64,000 nucleotides of DNA from Sphingobacterium chuzhouense (GTDB lineage: Bacteria; Bacteroidota; Bacteroidia; Sphingobacteriales; Sphingobacteriaceae): assembly GCF_014692525.1 (NCBI RefSeq), contig NZ_JACNYL010000003.1, forward strand, positions 682,001 to 746,000, given 5' to 3'. The position numbers and the translations under genes are program-made. The notes below the pieces were generated by a model, which saw only the letters and a list, made by a program, of their open reading frames with translations, was not told the DNA's origin and made no database searches. Positions 54,803 through 61,230 of the stretch are shown piece after piece; the stretch's first letter is position 1, and every line of letters begins with the position of its first letter.

Positions 54803-54980
54803 CGCTTCCCCCCTTTCCTTCCGCTTTTGGTTCGGTGGCATCATCCTGCATCACCTGTTCGATGATGCCCAACCCCACCGCGATGTACTTCAACATGCTC
54901 ATGGCCTTCGCCGGGAGCTTGATGGGTGCCAGCAGTACCACCTGTACTGCCTGGCCGATTTTTCGAATGATCTTTTTCAT
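54786..54980 (-). CDS. Small amphipathic protein of the FN3/DUF5675 cassette
   Basis: 64 residues: a basic amphipathic N-terminus (MKKIIRKIGQAVQVVLLAP), a helical middle with glycine (MLKYIAVGLGIIEQVM) and an acidic tail rich in Asp, Glu and Gly. The tail's final codons overlap the start of the next small gene, and its own start overlaps the stop of the DUF5675 gene by 4 bp. It looks membrane-associated. No family is recognised. Confidence 0.6.
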   Translation of the reverse strand: MKKIIRKIGQAVQVVLLAPIKLPAKAMSMLKYIAVGLGIIEQVMQDDATEPKAEGKGGSDEDDE

Positions 54981-55390
54981 CGTCCCTCTCTGATTAAAAG
55001 AAACACTTCATCTCCCTGCTCCCAAAGATTGTACACCAACGACTTAAGTTTTTCTAAAGCCTTAGCGCTCTCATCGCCAGTGCCTTCACCCGTCAGCGTT
55101 GTGACCGGTGCGATACATCCCAGTAACTGCTTCATCGCGTTGTTGGCCGCATGGATCAAGATCGCTTCGCGCCCGAGGACGGCGGGTATACCGATCTGCT
55201 CACCATGCTTGGTATACTTCCGCTTTTCCAGCTTGTAGCATCCCTCCGGGATACAGCTTAAGCGCTGTAAGTTGTTGCGCCAAGGTAGTTCGATCGTATG
55301 GCATATTTTCTCGCCGTCGAAGTAAATCGTCCCGTTGGTTCCCTGTTCTCCGTAAGTCCGTCGGAGAACCAAGGTGCTTTTCAATGCCAT
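54977..55390 (-). CDS. DUF5675-family protein
   Basis: 137 residues resembling DUF5675: LVLRRTYGEQGTNGTIYFDGEKICHTIELPW, then CIPEGCYKLEKRKYTKHGEQ and LIHAANNAMKQLLGCIAPV, with a conserved cysteine and His pattern. DUF5675 occurs in phages and Bacteroidota mobile regions, sometimes close to endolysin-type genes; its activity is unknown. The gene starts one base after the end of the FN3 gene and overlaps the next gene by 4 bp. GC content is higher than in the surrounding chromosome. Confidence 0.78.
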   Translation of the reverse strand: MALKSTLVLRRTYGEQGTNGTIYFDGEKICHTIELPWRNNLQRLSCIPEGCYKLEKRKYTKHGEQIGIPAVLGREAILIHAANNAMKQLLGCIAPVTTLTGEGTGDESAKALEKLKSLVYNLWEQGDEVFLLIREGR

Positions 55391-55391
55391 A

Positions 55392-56015
55392 CTACCTTAC
55401 CACTATTGTTGCGTGATCACTCCAATCGCCGGTGCCCTGCGTGTTCAAGGCACGCACGCGCACTTCATAGCGTTCAGCCGCCGTCAACGGTGCAATGATA
55501 TTGGCACGGGATGAGCTCGTCGCGAAGCGTTCACTCCATTCGCCTTCGCCCTGCAACCGATATTGATACTCATACATCAACACGTTCCGTTGGTTGGCGA
55601 AATCTAACCTCACCTGGCCCGATTGCCTCCCGTCGCTGAGCTTTACCCCTTCCACCTTCAGCGGAATCTGAACGGAGCCGCTCGCGCCATTGGTCGGGAA
55701 GCCCGAACTCAGCAAAGTCGATAGGTGCCCCTCTGCCACACCGTTTACGTAATACGCCAGCTGGCGCAGTGCAGCCTCCAGCGGCAGACGGCTTTCATTC
55801 TTGAGGGCCGTTTCCTCCGGTGAACCGCGGCGTCTTGCAGCCGTTAGCTTCGCCGAGAAATCATCCAGCAGTTCCTGTACCGTTGCCAATACAGGCGTTG
55901 GTTGTTCGAAGTGTACATTGTCTGTCATGGCACCGATGATCGTTGCAGCGGTTACCATGAGCTCATCGTCTTTCATTCGTGCAAAGCCGATAAGCGCTTT
56001 AAATTTTATAGCCAT
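55392..56015 (-). CDS. FN3-domain protein with helical N-terminal domain
   Basis: 207 residues. The first 110 or so are helical (ARMKDDELMVTAATIIGAM, VQELLDDFSAKLTAARRR, LEAALRQLAYYVNGVAEG) and end in STLLSSGF. The last 90 residues form a fibronectin type III domain (LDFANQRNVLMYEYQYRL, PLTAAERYEVRVRALNTQG). I recall related proteins of unknown function in Bacteroidota. No signal peptide, so if surface-exposed it needs another route. A -7 element TACGTTTG (minus, 56064-56057) and tandem 10-bp repeats (56091-56130) lie upstream. It is the first gene of the four-gene cassette. Confidence 0.75.
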   Translation of the reverse strand: MAIKFKALIGFARMKDDELMVTAATIIGAMTDNVHFEQPTPVLATVQELLDDFSAKLTAARRRGSPEETALKNESRLPLEAALRQLAYYVNGVAEGHLSTLLSSGFPTNGASGSVQIPLKVEGVKLSDGRQSGQVRLDFANQRNVLMYEYQYRLQGEGEWSERFATSSSRANIIAPLTAAERYEVRVRALNTQGTGDWSDHATIVVR

Positions 56016-56487
56016 TTTTTTTGCTTTTTATGTTCTCCTCGCGAGATCGAACAGTACAAACGTAACAAGCAACCTAACCCCGAATGAACTTTTGATAGGA
56101 TTTGATAGAAATTGATAAGATTTGATAAAAATTAACCGAAAAGAAACCTATTTTGCGGGTATACATCGTGTCTTCGCGCATGTAAATGACGGCTTCGACA
56201 CTGTACAAAACGGTTAAGTCAAGGCGCAAAATGAATTCTGCAAGGGACAACATGCTCCAAGCAAGCGTCAGAACCGGTTCGTCACGCTGCAAGAGCGATA
56301 TGTTGCGTGCAGGCATTGCGACGACACCGTACAGCACGTATCCGTCACGGCACGAGCGCGTTATGTAAGGCTACAAAGCAGACCGCGCAAACGACAATAG
56401 GGCTTTGGCAAGGCGCAGCGCTTCCTTGCTCCTTGCACGCGCCTTCCTGAACATGCGCAAAGCCCTGTTGATTTTCGGCAACAGCTG
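56016..56487. other. Intergenic region with tandem repeats, upstream of the FN3 cassette
   Basis: 472 bp, GC-richer than the chromosome, with a -7 element (56057-56064, minus) and the 4 x 10-bp repeat (56091-56130). Beyond 56140 several short overlapping ORFs exist on both strands but none has a recognisable domain, ribosome binding site or credible start, so I treat them as noise. Confidence 0.5.
56091..56130 (+). repeat. Four tandem 10-bp repeats
   Basis: TTTGATAGGA, TTTGATAGAA, ATTGATAAGA and TTTGATAAAA follow each other without gaps (56091-56100, 56101-56110, 56111-56120, 56121-56130). The period of one helical turn puts all copies on the same face of the DNA, as for iterons or cooperative activator sites. 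They lie just upstream of the predicted promoter of the FN3 cassette. Confidence 0.75.
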
Positions 56488-56739
56488 TTATATCTTCCCT
56501 TTTCTCCTGCTCTCTTCGATTGCTTTGAGGATGTCTTCTTCAAAATACATATCCGAACCGCCCAAGCGCATGGGGTTCAGCAGATCTTTTTTCAGGTTTC
56601 GGTTGTAAGTCGGTTCAGACATATTCATCTTGTTCAGAAGCTGCTCCTTCGTCCAGATGAGGCGTTCCTGCAAAGGCAAGCGCTGTTGCCGCTTGATATC
56701 GACGAGCTCGGCAGATAAGGCGGTCAAGACCGATTTCAA
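56488..56739 (-). CDS. HTH DNA-binding protein (excisionase-like)
   Basis: About 83 residues if translation starts at the TTG at 56739; the true start is uncertain because the upstream segment overlaps a BRO remnant in another frame. The C-terminal two-thirds carry a winged HTH: RLIWTKEQLLNKMNMSEPTYN then RLGGSDMYFEEDILKAI. This resembles the MerR/excisionase-type proteins of Bacteroidota mobile elements. It probably regulates, or helps excise, the accessory region. Confidence 0.6.
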   Translation of the reverse strand: MKSVLTALSAELVDIKRQQRLPLQERLIWTKEQLLNKMNMSEPTYNRNLKKDLLNPMRLGGSDMYFEEDILKAIEESRRKGKI

Positions 56740-56918
56740 GCTCTTCGATTTCGTCTATTCGCTTTCTGCCGACTTTTGCCAACCATAATTTGAACGGCTC
56801 GGCTTTCTTGGATGGTACGGATTGTAATCGTTTCGTTTCCCTCTTTTGTCAATTCCGTTCCTTCATTTGTAACCTGCTTTTTTGGCGGTAATGGTTTTGT
56901 CGCGACCGGGTGTGTCAA
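56714..56918 (-). pseudogene. BRO-family (phage antirepressor) remnant
   Basis: From ATG at 56918 the minus strand starts with MTHPVATKPLPPKKQ and reaches LTKEGNETITI, where a BRO/DinD-like N-domain should continue with a cysteine-histidine segment. Instead there is an internal deletion, and in another frame the reading resumes as LQSVPSKKAEPFKLWLAKVG and RKRIDEIEELEIGLDRLI, the hallmark of the BRO-N domain. Its end runs into the HTH gene. Such proteins are phage or mobile-element antirepressors, so this marks an old element. Confidence 0.65.
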
Positions 56919-57074
56919 AGGTATGCCGGTAGCCAGATTGTATTTTTTACGATTACTTTCATTTTTGTTTATTTTTATAGTTCATAATTTTTATCCAGAT
57001 GAGGTTCACGGAACAAATCGACCGTTTTCCGTCATTTGATAAAACAAAAGTATAGTGGCAAAACTTTCTCCAAT

Positions 57075-57090
57075 ACCCCCCAAAGGGGGT
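57075..57090. promoter_or_regulatory. GC-palindrome overlapping the histidine-kinase promoter
   Basis: ACCCCC and GGGGGT flank CAAA (57075-57090). It touches the likely -33 element (57090-57093), so a protein bound here could repress or activate the gene. This kind of site is often used by two-component regulators, though none is proven. Confidence 0.55.
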
Positions 57091-57120
57091 TTCTAGGGAT
57101 GTTGAATGCGTTTACCTTTG
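57090..57120 (+). promoter_or_regulatory. Promoter of the histidine-kinase gene
   Basis: TTTC (57090-57093; one mismatch from TTTG), a 19-nt spacer, and TACCTTTG (57113-57120), an exact -7 match. The ATG follows 43 nt later. A GTGA-TAG-TCAC palindrome (57126-57136) lies at the predicted start of transcription. Confidence 0.65.
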
Positions 57121-57162
57121 TTATAGTGATAGTCACCGGAATTTATAAACCTTAAAAATAAG

Positions 57163-59115
57163 ATGAAAAGATATATACCAATAGAAATACAGCAGACGTT
57201 CCGCCTATCGCTATGCATTTTGGCGACACTCCTGCCGATTGCCGGTTTCAGTCAGCATCTGGATTCACTGGAACAGGTATTGAAAACACAGAAGCTGACG
57301 GATACCGAAAAAATGAAGGTGCTGGATGACCTCAACTGGTTCTATAATAGTATTGACGCTGACCGATCCATTGCTTTTGGAAAACAGGGATTGGCACTGG
57401 CAAGGAAAACCGGAGACGAAAAGGTGATCGCTACTTTCCTCAAAAATATCGGTATAGCCTACTATATGGATGGTATCAACGATACGGCTTTGATCTATCT
57501 GGAGGAAGCTAAACCCTTGGTTGAACAACTGGATGATTACCGGATGCAGACCTCCGTTTATAATGCCTATGGCAATATCTACCGTGTGCAGAGCCTCTAC
57601 GGCCAGGCAATTGAAAATTACCTCAACGCCGCAAAAATTCTCGAAGCGAAAAATGATATCAACGGACTTTCCTTGATCTATTCCAATATCGGTGGTGCCT
57701 ATCAGATTATGACCAATTACGAACAGGCATTGGTATACTTTGGCAAAGCAGAACAACTGGCCATAAAAACCAATGATCAGGACGGGTTGGGAAGTATTTA
57801 TGTCTCTTTGAGCGACATCGCGCTGTATCAGGGAAAGCCATTGCGGGAATCGATAGATTATGCCCAAAAAGCCCTTGATATTTTTCAACAGACGGGTAAT
57901 AGGCTGTTTGAGAACAAAGCCTTGACAACGCTTGCCAAAGTGTATTACTATCATGACGACTACGCTAGGGCTGAACCGCTGGCAGAACAGGCGGCCGCAG
58001 AGGCCAAAGAACTGGGTTTTGACCACTATATCGTGGAAGCCCTCGAACTCGTCTCCAAAATCAACTTTTATCAAGGACGGTACGCCAGATCCGTCGAGTT
58101 GGCAGAGGAAATACTGACCATCGACACAACCGATATCAACCCCATCCGGGGAGCTTACTCGACGCTGATGGTGGCCAATGCATACCTCGGGCACCCGCAG
58201 ATGACCCGAAAATATGCAGAAAAGTATGCAGAAACGATAGACCGCTACGTCAACGAGACTTTCCAGGGTTCGTTGTCGCTCATGGAGGTAAAATACCAAA
58301 CCGAAAAAAAAGAATTTAAAATAGCCGCTTTGGAAAAACAACGGCAACTCCATATCTGGCTGGGGATTGCGGGGAGTGTTATCCTGCTTATTGCCTTAGC
58401 TTTTGCCCTGATACGCTACCGCCTGGCCGTGAGCCGCCGGAAACTGGCGGAAAAGGAAGCCCAACGGCTGGAACAGGAAAAACAGCTGGTGGCGGTGCAG
58501 GCCACGCTGGACGGTGAAGCGGCCGAACGTACACGCTTGGCCAAAGATCTGCACGATGGATTGGGCGGGATGCTGTCTGCCATCAAGATGAATTTACCGC
58601 AGGTAAAGGGCGATGCCCTGCTGGAGGCGGTGGACGTAACGCGTTTTCAGACAGCATTGGGCATGCTAGACGATTCCATACAGGAACTCCGCCGGGTTGC
58701 GCATCATATGATGCCCGAATCGCTGCTGCGCTACGGACTGAAAGTTTCTCTCACTGATTTTTGTACAGCTATCCCAACAGCCGATTTCCACTATTTCGGG
58801 AATGAGGCCCGGTTGCCCGGCAAAATGGAGATCATGGTGTACCGCTGTATCCATGAACTGGTCAACAATGCGCTGAAACACGCCGATGCAAGCCATATCA
58901 ACGTGCAACTGGTACAGGAATCTGACCGTATTTCCTTTACGGTACAGGATGATGGAAAAGGATTCGATCAGGAACGGGTGACCGAAGGCATGGGATTACA
59001 GAACATCCGACAGCGGGTACATGCATTTCAGGGTAAATTGGATATTTTTTCTTCGAGGGAAGGAACGGAAGTACATGTAGAACTGGAACTGACAAAAAAT
59101 GAACAGCATGATTAA
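57163..59115 (+). CDS. TPR-sensor histidine kinase (HisKA_3 type), orphaned
   Basis: 650 residues in the order signal peptide (to about 30, GFSQ), seven or so TPR-type repeats to about residue 360, one membrane helix (about 397-418), coiled-coil, HisKA_3 phosphoacceptor (His464 in LAKDLHDGLGG) and an HATPase domain with HELVNNALKHA, DDGKGFD and GMGLQNIRQRV. This is a NarL/NreB-type kinase that senses outside the inner membrane. The partner gene should follow at once (its ATG overlaps this stop) but only a stub remains, so the kinase now has no adjacent response regulator. A long antisense ORF (57265-58353) is a shadow. Confidence 0.93.
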   Translation: MKRYIPIEIQQTFRLSLCILATLLPIAGFSQHLDSLEQVLKTQKLTDTEKMKVLDDLNWFYNSIDADRSIAFGKQGLALARKTGDEKVIATFLKNIGIAYYMDGINDTALIYLEEAKPLVEQLDDYRMQTSVYNAYGNIYRVQSLYGQAIENYLNAAKILEAKNDINGLSLIYSNIGGAYQIMTNYEQALVYFGKAEQLAIKTNDQDGLGSIYVSLSDIALYQGKPLRESIDYAQKALDIFQQTGNRLFENKALTTLAKVYYYHDDYARAEPLAEQAAAEAKELGFDHYIVEALELVSKINFYQGRYARSVELAEEILTIDTTDINPIRGAYSTLMVANAYLGHPQMTRKYAEKYAETIDRYVNETFQGSLSLMEVKYQTEKKEFKIAALEKQRQLHIWLGIAGSVILLIALAFALIRYRLAVSRRKLAEKEAQRLEQEKQLVAVQATLDGEAAERTRLAKDLHDGLGGMLSAIKMNLPQVKGDALLEAVDVTRFQTALGMLDDSIQELRRVAHHMMPESLLRYGLKVSLTDFCTAIPTADFHYFGNEARLPGKMEIMVYRCIHELVNNALKHADASHINVQLVQESDRISFTVQDDGKGFDQERVTEGMGLQNIRQRVHAFQGKLDIFSSREGTEVHVELELTKNEQHD

Positions 59116-59199
59116 GGTAACCATCATTCAGGCTATCTGATCAAAAATGCCATGATAGAACAAAAGACACTCAAACAAGAGATTGAAAAATTGTTATAA
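59108..59199 (+). pseudogene. Deleted NarL/LuxR-type response regulator stub
   Basis: ATG at 59108 overlaps the kinase stop (ATGATTAA). The reading starts MIKVTII, the usual first beta-strand of a receiver domain, but then runs to a stop (TGA, 59138-59140). In another frame the following bases read SGYLIKN then MIEQKTLKQEIEKLL, which matches the end of the receiver domain (GYLLKNA and the last helix). The middle of the receiver and the whole DNA-binding domain are lost. Confidence 0.7.
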
Positions 59200-59204
59200 A
59201 TTTT

Positions 59205-59996
59205 TCACCAAATCTCCTTAACCAAGATATATACGCCCATCAACAGCACAAACCAACCGAATGTCGGTTTGAGCCTATCTCCATCAATTTTCTTAGACAA
59301 CGCCATACCTATAAAAATTCCCACAATCGCAAAAAAGGTAACAATGAGCAGAAACCTCCAATTTATCTGACTTTCACTACCTTCACCTAAAAAACCTATG
59401 AGTGATTTTGCTGCGATGATAACTAACGAAGTGCCTACAGCTTCCTTCATCGGTAGCTTGCTGAGGATGACAAGGGCAGGAATAATAAGAAAACCACCTC
59501 CTGCGCCAACAAACCCTGTTAATATGCCTACTACTGTTCCCTCTATAAGAATAAGCGGATAGTTGAATTTCTGTTTAGGTAACATTTCTTCTATACGCTG
59601 TTTGTCCTTTTTGATCATGCTATACGAAGCAACTATCATCAAAATAGCGAAGAGTATCATAATCATCATGTCCCTGGTCAATGTAAAATCACCAATATGG
59701 AATATTTTGAATGGAAGTGCAGGAACGATATAGGCTCTAGTTAGGTAAACGGAAGCTATAGAAGGAATGCCAAACACCACAGCAGTACGCATATTGACCA
59801 ACCTCTTCCTGAAATAAGAAAACGAGCCAATAATACTGGTAATACCCACTACAAACAAGGAATAAGCAGTAGCGAGAATCGGATCGACATTAAAGAGATA
59901 CACGAGAACCGGTACTGTCAAGATACTTCCCCCACCGCCGATAAGGCCTAAAGTAATACCGATAAAAATGGATGATATATAACCTAAAATTTCCAT
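59205..59996 (-). CDS. TauE/SafE-family sulfite or organosulfur exporter
   Basis: 263 residues with about seven membrane helices. Family motifs are GITLGLIGGGGSILTVPVLVY at the start, RTAVVFGIPSIASVYLTRAYI, the second half repeat GFVGAGGGFLIIPALVILSKLPMKEAVGTSLVIIAAKS, and WRFLLIVTFFAIVGIFIGM. TauE/SafE proteins export sulfite, sulfoacetate or related anions. The gene is divergent from a Crp-family regulator, with repeated palindromic sites between them; such pairing suggests regulated detoxification. Confidence 0.88.
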   Translation of the reverse strand: MEILGYISSIFIGITLGLIGGGGSILTVPVLVYLFNVDPILATAYSLFVVGITSIIGSFSYFRKRLVNMRTAVVFGIPSIASVYLTRAYIVPALPFKIFHIGDFTLTRDMMIMILFAILMIVASYSMIKKDKQRIEEMLPKQKFNYPLILIEGTVVGILTGFVGAGGGFLIIPALVILSKLPMKEAVGTSLVIIAAKSLIGFLGEGSESQINWRFLLIVTFFAIVGIFIGMALSKKIDGDRLKPTFGWFVLLMGVYILVKEIW

Positions 59997-60051
59997 AATC
60001 CTTAATTAAATATACAAATCTGCATGAACTGAAGGACCTGTTCTGTTACAT

Positions 60052-60131
60052 TTGTTACAAATGTCCTTTTTTCACGCTGATATGCACAATACCCTTTAGA
60101 TCGGAAGTACGTAGTAACAATTGTTACAAAT
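60052..60131. promoter_or_regulatory. Repeated palindromic motif between the exporter and Crp genes
   Basis: TTGTTACAAAT occurs at 60052-60062 and 60121-60131. The second copy belongs to a perfect 14-bp palindrome, GTAACAATTGTTAC (60114-60127), and a TGTTACA half-copy lies at 60044. The arrangement suits a dimeric Crp-type regulator bound between the divergent genes. Confidence 0.6.
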
Positions 60132-60237
60132 CTGTCGGTAAAGAATGATTAGTTTTACACAAGAAGTCGACCAACAGTTAACGGCGTAAATAATAGACCC
60201 GGAGAAAAAATATTGAATAAGTTGTTAATTTAAACAC

Positions 60238-60882
60238 ATGAATGAACTGAAACTAATCCGTGATGCATATAGCAGTATTTTCGAGCCGGCATTAATTACG
60301 GAAATTGCATCGGTCGCAAAACTGATAGAATTTAAAGAACGAGATATACTGATCGATATTGGGAAATACATCAAAACGATGCCATTGCTGATTAAGGGCG
60401 TCATCAAGATCATGCGCGAAGACTTTGATAACGGCGAACTATTGTTATACTTCATTGAAAGAGGAAACACTTGTGCAATGACGCTGGCGTGCTGTATGGG
60501 CGAAACAAAAAGCGAAATTCGGGCAATAGCGGAAACCGATGGACTTGTTGCCATGATTCCCATGCACTATATGGAAACATGGATGGAGAAATATCATAGT
60601 TGGAGAGCGTTCGTCTTTATGAGCTACAATAATCGACTTAGTGAAATGTTGACTGCTATCGACAATATTGCGTTCATGAAAATGGATATGCGCCTTTACC
60701 AACATCTTTTAGAAACCGCCAAGATAAATTCTTCCAATACAATAAACAAAACGCATCAGGAAATTGCCTACGAACTTAACAGTTCCCGCGTAGTCATTTC
60801 CCGACTCTTGAAAGCGTTGGAAAACGACGGCAAGATCAAACTCAACAGAAATTATATTAAACTTTTAGATTCGGAAAGGTAA
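60238..60882 (+). CDS. Crp/Fnr-family transcriptional regulator
   Basis: 214 residues: an N-terminal effector-domain barrel (IEFKERDILIDIGKYIKTMPLLIKGVIKIMRED, then YFIERGNTCAMTLACCMGE) and a C-terminal HTH (KTHQEIAYELNSSRVVISRLLKALENDGKIKLNR). The cysteine group in TLACCMG may form a metal or redox site. The gene is divergent from the TauE/SafE exporter, with shared palindromes, so it is likely the exporter's regulator, perhaps responding to sulfur or redox stress; that is inference. Confidence 0.9.
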   Translation: MNELKLIRDAYSSIFEPALITEIASVAKLIEFKERDILIDIGKYIKTMPLLIKGVIKIMREDFDNGELLLYFIERGNTCAMTLACCMGETKSEIRAIAETDGLVAMIPMHYMETWMEKYHSWRAFVFMSYNNRLSEMLTAIDNIAFMKMDMRLYQHLLETAKINSSNTINKTHQEIAYELNSSRVVISRLLKALENDGKIKLNRNYIKLLDSER

Positions 60883-60894
60883 AAGCCACACCAT

Positions 60895-61191
60895 TTACCG
60901 CTTGCTATCCATGTATTCCATCTTATAATCTCCAATATGTTTTTCGCTATTCGCGATATTCTTTTTCTGTTTCAAAAAATTGAAAATTCCAACCGCCAAC
61001 AAAATTACTGAAATCACGATAAATATAATTTCAATAAGACGTCCCTGTTCTATAGTCGTTAAATTATTGATACTAACTCCAGCCACCAAAAAATACATGG
61101 ACGTCCTTATAAACGATAATAAAGTAGATTGATTGGCTAACACCGTACGTGCGAGTGCAAGCTTCTCCCGAAGTATTAAGTCTTTATTCAT
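60895..61191 (-). CDS. DUF202-family small membrane protein
   Basis: 98 residues from the ATG at 61191 (an in-frame TTG at 61200 is unlikely). DUF202 features: LILREKLALARTVLANQSTLLSFIRTSMYFLVAGVSI, then a second and third membrane helix (IEIIFIVISVILLAVGIFNFL). These YidH-like proteins have three helices and unknown function. It is the gene downstream of the quinone-reductase/UbiA fusion, with 39 bp between them, and may be in one transcript. Confidence 0.85.
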   Translation of the reverse strand: MNKDLILREKLALARTVLANQSTLLSFIRTSMYFLVAGVSINNLTTIEQGRLIEIIFIVISVILLAVGIFNFLKQKKNIANSEKHIGDYKMEYMDSKR

Positions 61192-61230
61192 AATCTCCAA
61201 TGCATGTGATTTTGTACTCTATTCTATTTC

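Noticed and set aside
54652..55238. Plus-strand ORFs of 113 and 175 codons under the small-protein cassette
   Set aside because: They are antisense to the overlapping minus-strand genes, which have recognisable families and coupled starts.
56074..56543. Several overlapping short ORFs on both strands between the FN3 gene and the HTH gene
   Set aside because: None has a domain or credible start, and one reads through the tandem repeats, so they were left as intergenic.
57265..58353. A 362-codon antisense ORF on the minus strand under the histidine kinase
   Set aside because: It is fully antisense to a clearly functional kinase, has no recognisable domain, and arises from the codon bias of the coding strand.
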